From Candidatus Aerophobus profundus SCGC AAA252-L23 (lineage in GTDB: Bacteria; Aerophobota; Aerophobia; Aerophobales; Aerophobaceae), in NCBI GenBank assembly GCA_000402295.1, contig AQRW01000112.1:1-12215 (forward strand): DNA of 12,215 nt, read 5' to 3'. The notes beneath the pieces were generated by a model. The model searched no databases, was not told the origin of the DNA, and saw only the letters and a list, made by a program, of their open reading frames with translations. Position numbers and translations under genes: made by a program. This document shows positions 1-6,771 of this stretch, one piece after another. Each line of letters begins with the position of its first letter. Position 1 is the stretch's first letter.

Positions 1-2004
1 ATTGAGGAGCAAATCCGAGAGCTTGAGCAGGACATCGAGAGATCGGTCATCCTTCAGCGGGAACTGGAGCACCTAAAGAAGCAGGAGAATAAACAGGAGA
101 AAGCGGTGGGTGAATACGCCACTTCTCTTGAGGAAATTACCAGCTTGGAGAGTGCTCTTACAGCCGCTCGGTTGAAGTTGGAGTCGGCTCAGAAGTCCGA
201 AAAGGCGGCATGCCGCGACAAGGAAGTACGCCAAGATCTCATTGATGCGTTTCTTAAGCCCGGCAAAGCTCATGGGGAGCTCCAAGAATCGAGCGTGATG
301 TCACTTCCGGCGCTAAACCAAGCAGAGGACGAACTCAAGAAGGCCCAGGCCACCTTCAATGAGGCCGACAAGAGAAGAAAGGAGGCGGACACCCTTGCTG
401 CTCTCCAGCGAGCGGATTTCGACTATTACAACAATAAACTGCATCTCGAACAACTTCGGGAGCGCAAAGGGCGCATTGACCAAGCCAGGGAGAACGCCAG
501 TCAGGCGGAGCAGGTGTTGGCGCGAAACAAGGTGGACTCTCGTGCCCTCAAGGCAATCCAGGAAGCCGAACGGGGATTGTTGGCCGCCAACGCGCAGCTA
601 AAGACAGGCGCGCCGAGTGTTCTCCTCCGCGGTTTGGCTGAATGCAGCCTGTGGATTGACGACTCGGCCATTGATCTTGGCAAGGACGAAGTCCGAACCC
701 TATCCGTTCCCGACAGGATGCGGTTGACTATCCCGGAAGCACTCGACATTGAGATAACCGCCGGTTCCAGCGCCGAGGAACTTCTCAGAAAGGTAGCAGA
801 AGCCCAGCGCGCTCTTGAGACCACTTGCCAAGCCGCGGGAGTCAGCAATCCTCACCAAGCAAGAAGGGCATTCGAGGAGCGCTGTGAGGCAGCACGGTAT
901 CTCGATAGCAAGGGACAGGTTGATAAGGATAATCTGCGGGATCTGACTTATGAGCAGCTTGAGAGGAAGTTGATTGGCCTTGAGAGGAGTGTACCCGATT
1001 ACCTTGCCCAGCGCGTGCCGGAGCCCGCTCTTTGCCCCAATCTGGAGTCGGCAAAAAGGGAATGGGCGAATGCGGAGGATGTCCGAAGAAAGACAAATGG
1101 GGAATGGGAAATGGTACATCAGTTACTTGATGCCGCTCGCAAAGTCCGCGACGAATTGAGGGCGAAACACCAGGAAGCGCGAGTGCAGCTCGATATGCTG
1201 GCCAAAGAGCTTACTCATGCAGGTGAGAACCTTAGCCGAGCCAGGAAGGACGTTCCAGATGACCTGCTCGATGCGAATCTTGCGGAAGCTATCAGAATTG
1301 TCTCTGGCGAAGAATCCGCCCTGCGGTCTGCTGAGGCATCTTTGGAGGTGAAGAACCCTGAGCGCGTGAGGGCACTGGCTGAAACGGCGAGAGATTCCTT
1401 GAAGACGACGCAGAATAGACGGATTTCCGTTCAAACAGAGCTGACGGAGGTTCAGACCAAGCTGAAAATCCAGGGCGAAGAAGGCCTCCACGAAAAGCTG
1501 GGCACGGTACAAAGTCGCTTTGAGCACGTGGAGAAGGATAACCTTGCCTTGTTCCGGCGAGCCACTGCCGCCAAGGTTCTCTTGGAAACCATGCGTGAAG
1601 AACGTGACCAGGCGCGACGGGCTTACGTAGCTCCACTTAAGGAGAAGATCGAGCATCTTGGCCGCTTGGTTTTCGATGACTCCTTTGAGGTGGAGATAAA
1701 TGAGGAGTTGCAGATTGCCAGCCGGACAGCCAAGGGAGTCACGTTGCCATTTGACTTGTTGAGTGGTGGCACACGGGAGCAGCTTTCTTTAATCTTTCGC
1801 CTGGCCTGCTCAATGATAGTTGCCAAAGATGGGGGAACACCACTTATTCTGGATGATGCGTTGGGTTATACGGACCCGGAAAGGCTACGACTGATGGGGG
1901 CCGTTCTGGCAAAAGCCGCCAAGGAGTGCCAGGTCGTTATCTTCACCTGTGTTCCTGATCGGTACAGCAATGTTGGAGAAGCGACCATTGTCTCTTTGGG
2001 ATGA
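1..2004 (+). CDS. SMC/SbcC/YhaN-like coiled-coil ATPase, C-terminal part
   Basis: The reading frame is open from base 1, so the gene enters from upstream and 667 codons are visible. Its GTG at 106 is not a convincing start. The visible part has long charged heptad-like coiled coil (codons 1-200), a small beta-rich globular insert (about 204-255) of the kind found between the coils of YhaN-like ATPases, a second coiled coil (about 260-580), then the C-terminal half of an ABC-type ATPase head. That half has the signature LSGGTREQL (1759-1785), Walker B PLILDD followed by a D-loop-like GYTDPER (from 1840). The Walker A half must lie upstream. Relatives act as DNA-end or DNA-loop processing ATPases, often beside an SbcD/YhaO-type metallophosphoesterase; a partner here would be outside the window. 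A role in repair or defence is inference. The next gene starts 126 nt later on the same strand. Confidence 0.85.
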   Translation: MEEQIRELEQDIERSVILQRELEHLKKQENKQEKAVGEYATSLEEITSLESALTAARLKLESAQKSEKAACRDKEVRQDLIDAFLKPGKAHGELQESSVMSLPALNQAEDELKKAQATFNEADKRRKEADTLAALQRADFDYYNNKLHLEQLRERKGRIDQARENASQAEQVLARNKVDSRALKAIQEAERGLLAANAQLKTGAPSVLLRGLAECSLWIDDSAIDLGKDEVRTLSVPDRMRLTIPEALDIEITAGSSAEELLRKVAEAQRALETTCQAAGVSNPHQARRAFEERCEAARYLDSKGQVDKDNLRDLTYEQLERKLIGLERSVPDYLAQRVPEPALCPNLESAKREWANAEDVRRKTNGEWEMVHQLLDAARKVRDELRAKHQEARVQLDMLAKELTHAGENLSRARKDVPDDLLDANLAEAIRIVSGEESALRSAEASLEVKNPERVRALAETARDSLKTTQNRRISVQTELTEVQTKLKIQGEEGLHEKLGTVQSRFEHVEKDNLALFRRATAAKVLLETMREERDQARRAYVAPLKEKIEHLGRLVFDDSFEVEINEELQIASRTAKGVTLPFDLLSGGTREQLSLIFRLACSMIVAKDGGTPLILDDALGYTDPERLRLMGAVLAKAAKECQVVIFTCVPDRYSNVGEATIVSLG

Positions 2005-2130
2005 CCTATGTCTGAGGTATTTCGGAAGCCTAAAATGGGAGGGAGGCTGGTGTGGTTCGTGTTTTTGGTGGCTGAAAAGCTAAAATAGACGTTGTTTTCC
2101 TCGTAGGATACAGATATAAGCTCACAAAAG

Positions 2131-3345
2131 ATGCATAAATGGATTTTTTCGGCCCGTTTTCGGCGACGCGCCTTTGGGTGGCGTTCGCAACCAGCCATAA
2201 CGCGAATCAAAGAGGCTGTATCGGAAATCAAGAAGACGGCCCGCAAGGACCCTATTTTGGGAGCCGAAGGTGCCGTATTGTTTCTCGAGAAGGTGTCGCC
2301 GGCCATTGAGCGGGTGGACAGTTCATCGGGTATCATCGGCACGGCGGTGAACAATGCCATCGATGCACTGGTGCCGATCATGGTCAGAGCTCCCGCTGAG
2401 GGCAAGCTGCGCGATAAGTGGCTGGAACGTCTCTGGCGGGCAGTAGAGAAAGATGGTATGCCCTACATCGAGCTCCTTCCCGATCATTGGGGAGAGCTCT
2501 GCGTCACCCCCGAACGGGCCTCACACTGGGCGGATGAGTTCATCGATACGGTGCGTCTGACCTGGAGACCGGGCCCGGGACTGAACAGGTTGTATTTCAA
2601 GGGAATTCCCGCCTGCTTGAGCGCTCTACTCAAGGCTGGGCGTCATGAAGAAATTCTGGACTTGCTCGAGTTCGCCCCTTACAAAATGTGGTACGACCGG
2701 CAGTGGGGCGTCAAGGCTCTGGTCGCGATGGGCAGAAAGGCCGAGGCGCTTCGGTATGCCGAGGATTCCCGGGGGCTTAATCAAAGCCCGGTTCTCATTG
2801 CCCAGGCCTGTGAGGAAATTCTGCTCTCGAGTGGCCTGTTTGAGGAAGCCTACAGTCGTTATGCTGTTGAAGCCAACCGGAAAACGACTTACCTGGCAAC
2901 ATTTCGGGCCATGGCCAGGAAATATCCCCACAAGAAACCGGTTGATATTCTGCATGACCTTGTTGCCAGTACTCCAGGTGAGGAAGGAAAGTGGTTCGCT
3001 GCAGCAAAATCGGTGGGACTTTTTGACCAGGCCATCGTCCTGGCTAATGGTACACCCTGTGATCCCAGAACACTTACCCGGGCGGCACGAGACCATGCGG
3101 CTACTGAACCCCGTTTTGCCGTCGAAGCAGGTGTGGCGGGACTTCGGTGGCTGGTGGAAGGATACGGCTATGATATCACTGATATGGATGTGTGGGTGGC
3201 CTATAAACACACTGTGACGGCCGCTGAGAACGCAGGGTGCCAGGAGCAAACGTTGAAACGCATTCGCAAACTACTGGCGGGAGAGAACGTCGGTGATAGC
3301 TTTGTCGCCAGGGTTCTTAGCCGAGAGTTGGGTTTGCAGGACTGA
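2131..3345 (+). CDS. conserved protein of unknown function, DUF6880-like
   Basis: This 404-aa soluble, mostly alpha-helical protein has no signal peptide or membrane segment. I associate its middle (residues about 45-120: FLEKVSPAIE, GIIGTAVNNAI, then a DHWGELC stretch) with DUF6880 proteins, from memory and unchecked. Residues about 150-300 look like helical-hairpin (TPR-like) repeats, with pairs such as ACLSALLKAGRHEEILDLL and ALVAMGRKAEALRYAEDS. No catalytic motif is visible. The ATG at 2131 has no clear Shine-Dalgarno sequence, and in-frame stops at 2086 and 2104 close the frame upstream. The first 20 residues are basic and unlike the rest, so the N-terminus may be truncated or altered. 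Composition is GC-rich, like the ATPase before it and unlike everything after it, which suggests the two travelled together. No function can be assigned. Confidence 0.75.
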   Translation: MHKWIFSARFRRRAFGWRSQPAITRIKEAVSEIKKTARKDPILGAEGAVLFLEKVSPAIERVDSSSGIIGTAVNNAIDALVPIMVRAPAEGKLRDKWLERLWRAVEKDGMPYIELLPDHWGELCVTPERASHWADEFIDTVRLTWRPGPGLNRLYFKGIPACLSALLKAGRHEEILDLLEFAPYKMWYDRQWGVKALVAMGRKAEALRYAEDSRGLNQSPVLIAQACEEILLSSGLFEEAYSRYAVEANRKTTYLATFRAMARKYPHKKPVDILHDLVASTPGEEGKWFAAAKSVGLFDQAIVLANGTPCDPRTLTRAARDHAATEPRFAVEAGVAGLRWLVEGYGYDITDMDVWVAYKHTVTAAENAGCQEQTLKRIRKLLAGENVGDSFVARVLSRELGLQD

Positions 3346-3414
3346 GACAGGGACAACATGGGGGTGGACCTCATTGGAATGAAACGGTACGAACTGACTT
3401 TTGTTCCCAAGATA

Positions 3415-3447
3415 GTATACTTAGAAGTATAATACTTTGAAGTATAC
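3415..3447. promoter_or_regulatory. 33-bp nested palindrome, operator-like
   Basis: GTATACTT (3415-3422) is the exact reverse complement of AAGTATAC (3440-3447), and AAGTAT (3425-3430) of ATACTT (3432-3437). Both pairs centre on base 3431. The hexamer AGTATA also occurs three times in direct orientation (3414, 3426 and 3441). The one-base centre makes an RNA hairpin loop unlikely, so a dimeric DNA-binding protein site is the better reading. It ends 14 bp before the ATG of the ATPase-like stub at 3462 and lies 69 bp past the preceding stop codon. No regulator is encoded in the window. Confidence 0.5.
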
Positions 3448-3461
3448 AAATTAAGATTGGT

Positions 3462-3560
3462 ATGTTTGTCAACAGGACTGAAGAACTTGGTTATCTGAAA
3501 AATTATACCAGGAAAAGAGTGACTGTTTTTGAATTATTTACGGTGTTAAATAAAATTTAA
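3462..3560 (+). pseudogene. stub resembling the start of an AAA-type ATPase
   Basis: An ATG at 3462 opens 32 codons that end at TAA 3558. The first residues, MFVNRTEELGYLKNY, resemble the N-terminus of bacterial and archaeal ATPases of the Arch_ATPase/AAA_14 kind, which begin MFVxRxxELxxLxxxY before their P-loop. Here no P-loop follows, and the sequence degenerates and stops just before the integrase remains. The palindrome upstream could be its old operator. A chance short frame cannot be excluded: the match covers only about 15 residues. Confidence 0.35.
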
Positions 3561-3567
3561 AATTTCA

Positions 3568-4107
3568 CCAGTTGATCTTTGACAAACCGCCAGAAAAGTA
3601 AGGCTCCTGAGAGAAAACAACAGCCGAGTACGGTAGCTTACTCCAGAGGAGACAAGGCGTCTGCTGGAGGCTTGTCCGAATCATCTATGGTTTATGGCTA
3701 GTATAGCGTTTCCAAAATAACCTTACAATGCTTTGTCATTGCGAGCGACAGTAGCCGAAGCTCAGAGCGAAGCGAAGAGGAAGCAATCTCATGGAAAGTA
3801 TGTCCTCTTAGGGATTGCTAAGCCTGTTCCGAGCCCAGAGAGGAATCTCGCTCCTCGCAATGACAGTGAAGAAATATCAGGTTATTTTGGAAACTAGCTA
3901 CTAGTAGTTGCCCTCAATACCGGAATGCCAAGAGGAGAAATTCTAAATCTAAAATGGAATCATATTGACTTCAACCAAGAAATCATATATATATTGAACA
4001 GTAAGAGCGGTGAGAAAAGAGAAGTACCCATGAATGAAGCTGTTCGGAAAGCTCTATTGGACTTAAGAGGAATGGCGAGCAGCCGTAGTATATTGTGCAT
4101 CAGGTAA
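3568..4107 (+). pseudogene. tyrosine recombinase (phage-type integrase) relic, interrupted
   Basis: Three pieces read in order as an integrase. Bases 3568-3589 in frame 2 give QLIFDKP. Bases 3589-3697 in frame 1 give ARKVRLLRENNSRVR, a TAG stop (3634-3636), then LTPEETRRLLEACPNHL. Bases 3898-4107, after an inserted palindromic element, give LVVALNTGMPRGEILNLKW and on to a stop at 4105. This is the usual order: linker, LTPEE helix, ALNTGM box I, the LKWxxIDF strand, then a beta strand with a lysine. Damage is plain: one frameshift near 3589, one in-frame stop, the insertion, and Pro (CCA, 3928-3930) where box I normally has the catalytic Arg. The later catalytic residues (HxxR, His/Trp, Tyr) are all absent. 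The N-terminal DNA-binding domain is also missing. The protein would have inserted a mobile element by site-specific recombination; it cannot be active. The first frame-2 piece is the least certain part. Confidence 0.75.
3704..3900. mobile_element. MITE-like palindromic element inserted in the integrase relic
   Basis: Perfect 16-bp terminal inverted repeats (GTTTCCAAAATAACCT) lie at 3708-3723 and, reverse complemented, at 3879-3894. TAGC-type bases extend them outward imperfectly. Inside are a second perfect inverted pair, TGTCATTGCGAG (3734-3745) with CTCGCAATGACA (3854-3865), and a third, AGCAATC (3782-3788) with GATTGCT (3813-3819). The whole can fold into one long hairpin. The hexamer CTAGTA flanks it on both sides (3698-3703 and 3901-3906), a candidate target-site duplication. 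It has no coding capacity, so it would have moved by a transposase supplied in trans. The exact borders depend on which bases are counted as duplication. Confidence 0.75.
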
Positions 4108-4177
4108 TTATAATTTGGTCACTATGGGACGCGGAGAAAGAAATCATCCTAAGAGAATAAGGACTTATAGAAACAGT

Positions 4178-4254
<77 letters not shown>

Positions 4255-4350
4255 GTCTTGTAAAGTGAGTATTAGTAAATTCATTGAGGTTCAAGTAGCT
4301 TTGGAGCTTTTCCCAGGTAATAAGTGAAGGAAATGGAGTATCAAGGGACA

Positions 4351-4356
4351 AGGAGG
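4351..4356 (+). promoter_or_regulatory. Shine-Dalgarno that sets the DUF4870 start
   Basis: AGGAGG is followed by six bases (TCTAAA) and then GTG at 4363. This fixes the start there rather than at the in-frame GTG at 4324 or the ATG at 4333, which would put the site inside the coding region. Confidence 0.85.
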
Positions 4357-4362
4357 TCTAAA

Positions 4363-4689
4363 GTGGCAAAAACATCGATGGGTCTGGAAGAAAACTTGGC
4401 CGGGCTTTTGTGTTATGTTCTGGGGTGGATCTCAGGCATTGTGTTCTTGGTTTTGGAGAAGGAAAACAAGTTTGTCCGATTTCACGCCTGGCAGTCTTTG
4501 CTCACATTTTTGCCCCTTTCAGTGATAGCCTGGATACTGGCACACATACCGTTAATGGGATGGTTGCTGGCCGGTCTGGCGTGGATATTGATACTGATAC
4601 TGTGGTTAATTCTCATGTTCAAAGCCTACAAGGGTGAAAAATATAAGTTGCCGATTGCCGGAGACATTGCCGAGAAGCATACTCAGTAA
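4363..4689 (+). CDS. DUF4870 / Tic20-like small membrane protein
   Basis: The product is a 108-aa inner-membrane protein with three predicted membrane spans (residues about 11-31, 46-62 and 66-86). Family marks are visible: MGLEENLAGLLCYVLGW at the start, EKENKFVRFHAWQS (32-45) between spans 1 and 2, and a cytosolic-type tail with YKGEKYKLPIAGDIAE (89-104). Length and motif order match complete DUF4870 members. The function of the family is not established. GTG is used as start, chosen from the strong AGGAGG six bases upstream. It follows the tRNA by 108 bp and converges with the - strand permease gene. Confidence 0.9.
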   Translation: MAKTSMGLEENLAGLLCYVLGWISGIVFLVLEKENKFVRFHAWQSLLTFLPLSVIAWILAHIPLMGWLLAGLAWILILILWLILMFKAYKGEKYKLPIAGDIAEKHTQ

Positions 4690-4744
4690 AAGAGAGCTAA
4701 CGACTTGTAATTGTTGTAACTATGCTTATTTCTAACTATATTCT

Positions 4745-4787
4745 ATCTCATGAGATTGCCACGTCGCTTCGCTCCTCGCAATGACAG
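4745..4787. repeat. half copy of the GCAATGACA palindromic repeat
   Basis: CTCCTCGCAATGACAG (4772-4787) repeats exactly the right inner arm of the element at 3704-3900 (3851-3866). Before it, GAGATTGCC matches that element's GCAATCTC arm. ATCTCATGAGAT (4745-4756) is a perfect 12-bp palindrome that would be the centre of a full two-armed copy, but the left arm is missing. It is therefore a truncated or single-unit member of the same repeat family. Confidence 0.7.
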
Positions 4788-4825
4788 AAAAAGGTAGAGG
4801 AGGCTTTAGCCGGCGAAAAACAAGT

Positions 4826-4841
4826 GCAACCTAAGGGTTGC
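4826..4841. repeat. short hairpin repeat
   Basis: GCAACC (4826-4831) pairs with GGTTGC (4836-4841), plus one G-T pair and a tiny loop. It has no T run on either strand, so it is not a standard terminator. It may be a second small dispersed repeat. Confidence 0.4.
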
Positions 4842-4913
4842 GGCTACCACTATAAGATCTAAACTATTATCTAATAATTGTTTAAATCAAAAAAACTTTC
4901 TTGATGGAACAAT

Positions 4914-5756
4914 CTAACCTTTTAGTGCGCCAAAAGTTAATCCTCTGACAATGTGCCGTTGAACCAATAAAGCAAGGATCAATACTGGTAAGACAATGAT
5001 GGTAGCTGCGGCATAGAGACCTCCCCAATTGATCGCCTCGTATGACATATAGTTGAACACGGCAACAGGGAGCATTTTAGTTTTAGACATTGATAGCACC
5101 AAGGAGAACATAAAATAATTCCAGGAAAAGATAAAGGCCAGGATTGAAGCAGTAGCCATTCCTGACTTCACCAAAGGTAAAGCAATAGTAGAGAAAACCC
5201 GAACCTTAGAACAACCGTCAATGAGAGCAGCATCTTCGAGTTCTAAGGGTAGTTCTTCGAAAAATCCCACCATCACCCAAATAATGAAGGGTAAGGTTAT
5301 GATCAAGTGGACGATAATGAGGCCAAGGTAGGTATCAACCAATCCGACCTTGGTGAAGAGAATATATAAAGGAATACAGAAACTAATTCCCGGAGTCATC
5401 CTCACCAGTAACGTGGCTACACCTAATTTAGTCTGATGGTATCTGGCGATGCTGTAAGCCGCTGGTAGTCCGAGAATCAAGCCAATTATGGTTGAACCGG
5501 AAGCTATGGTCAGACTATTTATAAAGAATCGTAAAAAGGGATTTTCGGTGAATACGGAGATATAATTCTCCCAGGTGGGACGAGGAGGAAAGAATACCGG
5601 CGGGTAGGCTATATTTTCAACCTGGGATTTGAATGCTCCCGACAGCATCCAGAAGAAGACAAACATAAATGGGGTTAACATTGCTGTAATGGCCACATAG
5701 AAAAGTACCTTATGAACTATTTTACCCAGTTTGTGCTTTTTTATGACTAAGCCCAT
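4914..5756 (-). CDS. ABC sugar transporter permease, MalG/UgpE type
   Basis: This 280-aa inner-membrane protein has about six membrane spans (near 16-38, 77-100, 110-133, 140-162, 198-222 and 245-268). The EAA loop, which docks on the transporter's ATPase, is EELPLELEDAALIDG (167-181), the form typical of the MalG side of carbohydrate importers (CUT1). Other family marks are NSLTIA after span 1 and SWNYFMF near 211. The ATG at 5756 lies 10 nt inside the end of the MalF-type gene, preceded by AAGGA, so the two are translationally coupled. It pairs with that permease to form the membrane channel. It is the last gene of the operon; the ATPase subunit is not next to it. The substrate cannot be read from the permease. 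Confidence 0.92.
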   Translation of the reverse strand: MGLVIKKHKLGKIVHKVLFYVAITAMLTPFMFVFFWMLSGAFKSQVENIAYPPVFFPPRPTWENYISVFTENPFLRFFINSLTIASGSTIIGLILGLPAAYSIARYHQTKLGVATLLVRMTPGISFCIPLYILFTKVGLVDTYLGLIIVHLIITLPFIIWVMVGFFEELPLELEDAALIDGCSKVRVFSTIALPLVKSGMATASILAFIFSWNYFMFSLVLSMSKTKMLPVAVFNYMSYEAINWGGLYAAATIIVLPVLILALLVQRHIVRGLTFGALKG

Positions 5757-6634
5757 GCGCTTTTCCTTAATTTCATAAAAAGCAAACTAATAGTCAGGAT
5801 AATAAAGAAATACATAATTAATAAGGCCGATGCTCGGCCCATATGGAAATACTCAAATCCTACTTTGAAAACATAAACGTTGAGAGTTTCCGAGGAGAAG
5901 CCCGGACCTCCCTGGGTAATTACAAAAACAGTATCAAAGAAACGTAACAAATCAATGGATCTTATAATAATGGCCACCATAATTACTGGTCTTAAGAGGG
6001 GGAGAGTGATGTATCTTAAGGTTTTAAGAGAGGAAGCTCCGTCAATTTGGGCTGCCTCATAGGGTTCCCGGGGAAGCATTTGCAGACCACCGAGAGTGAT
6101 GATTGCCACCAAAGGGGTCCACTGCCATACATCTACCAGAACCAAACAAGGAATGACGATACGGCGGTTGCTTACCCATGAACTGGGAGGAAGTCCCAGA
6201 GATTGAAGGAAAAAATTGAGCACTCCAAAGCTGGGGTTAAACATAATCATCCATACCAGGGCCACAGCTACTGGAGTGGTGACAATAGGTAGAAGGATCA
6301 GCGTTCTATAAATGCCTTTACCTCGGAATTCCTTGTTGAGGACTAAGGCAATAAGAAGGCCTAAGACAAGTTCAATGAATAGGGCCATAGCATAAACGTA
6401 GAAGGTGTTAAATAAAGCATTGTGAAATCTGGAATCTTTAATAATTAAGCGGAGATAGTTGGCTAATCCGCAGAACTTGGGGGAGACGATGCTTGAAGCA
6501 AACCACTCATGGAGACTCATATACATATTATACCCAAAGGGGAAAATAGCTATGAGCATTAAAACAATTACCGCCGGGAGAGGAAATATCCATTTGAGAT
6601 GACGACTGACGAATTCTTCAATTTTCCCGGTCAA
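5747..6634 (-). CDS. ABC sugar transporter permease, MalF/UgpA type
   Basis: Starting at TTG 6634 it is a 295-aa inner-membrane protein, the normal length for this family. A basic N-terminus leads into the first span (about 15-37), then NALFNTFYVY and five more spans. The EAA loop is PYEAAQIDGASSLKTLRYITLP (191-212), and FDTVFVITQGGPG (233-245) is also typical of the family. An ATG at 6739 would add 35 residues of low quality and would start inside the stem-loop at 6721-6759, so TTG with AAAGG eight bases upstream is preferred. It follows the solute-binding protein gene after the stem-loop and overlaps the next permease by 10 nt. Confidence 0.9.
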   Translation of the reverse strand: MTGKIEEFVSRHLKWIFPLPAVIVLMLIAIFPFGYNMYMSLHEWFASSIVSPKFCGLANYLRLIIKDSRFHNALFNTFYVYAMALFIELVLGLLIALVLNKEFRGKGIYRTLILLPIVTTPVAVALVWMIMFNPSFGVLNFFLQSLGLPPSSWVSNRRIVIPCLVLVDVWQWTPLVAIITLGGLQMLPREPYEAAQIDGASSLKTLRYITLPLLRPVIMVAIIIRSIDLLRFFDTVFVITQGGPGFSSETLNVYVFKVGFEYFHMGRASALLIMYFFIILTISLLFMKLRKSAWA

Positions 6635-6642
6635 TATCCCAA

Positions 6643-6647
6643 CCTTT
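6643..6647 (-). promoter_or_regulatory. ribosome binding site supporting the TTG start
   Basis: On the minus strand AAAGG is followed by eight bases and TTG at 6634. It is a moderate site, but it gives the protein the family's usual N-terminus, which the upstream ATG does not. Confidence 0.55.
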
Positions 6648-6720
6648 CTTCTTCGAGAGTCTTGCCTCTCGTAAGAATAATTTCGCGCCAAAAGTACTGA
6701 AAAGCGTACTGTCGGAGCAA

Positions 6721-6759
6721 AATGTTCCTCCGAAAGCACTTGTCTTTCGGAGGAACATT
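6721..6759 (-). terminator. 16-bp perfect stem-loop between binding protein and permease
   Basis: AATGTTCCTCCGAAAG (6721-6736) pairs perfectly with CTTTCGGAGGAACATT (6744-6759) across a 7-base loop. On the minus strand the stem runs into only four T, so it would act as a leaky terminator or as a 3'-end stabiliser. Stem-loops in this place, just after a solute-binding protein gene (stop at 6772), are known to raise that protein's level over the permeases, as between malE and malF. Confidence 0.7.
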
Positions 6760-6771
6760 CCCTAGTTTAGT

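Larger units (their letters stand above)
4690..4913. other. convergent intergenic gap with two dispersed repeats
   Basis: This gap separates the + strand DUF4870 gene from the end of the - strand operon. It holds the half palindromic repeat and the short hairpin listed separately. A run of seven T (minus strand, 4889-4895) follows the permease stop, but no convincing stem precedes it, so I see no clear intrinsic terminator for either gene. No coding frame is supported. Confidence 0.6.

Noticed and set aside
2008..2088. 26-codon frame between the first two genes
   Set aside because: It has no Shine-Dalgarno and no recognisable motif, so it is not supported as a gene.
2626..3249. 207-aa minus-strand frame opposite the DUF6880-like gene
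   Set aside because: It is a shadow of the GC-rich + strand gene, with no family motifs.
3358..3432. 24-codon frame after the DUF6880-like gene
   Set aside because: It has no ribosome site and no recognisable product, and it ends inside the palindrome. Chance is enough.
3641..3669. Imperfect hairpin (CTCCAG with CTGGAG), considered as a structured RNA
   Set aside because: The same bases encode the LTPEETRRLLEA stretch of the integrase relic, which explains the sequence better.
4109..4114. TATAAT as a promoter for the tRNA
   Set aside because: No -35 element at the right spacing, and it lies about 60 bp upstream of the tRNA. Too weak to call.
3346..4177. CRISPR array
   Set aside because: The repeats here are inverted and irregular; there are no regularly spaced direct repeats or spacers.
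4886..4905. ATCAA/TTGAT pair with seven T after the permease stop as an intrinsic terminator
   Set aside because: The stem is only five A/T-rich pairs and encloses the T run instead of preceding it.
5747..6739. 330-aa version of the MalF-type permease
   Set aside because: Its ATG lies inside the perfect stem-loop, and the extra 35 residues do not look like a permease N-terminus. TTG at 6634 gives the normal length.
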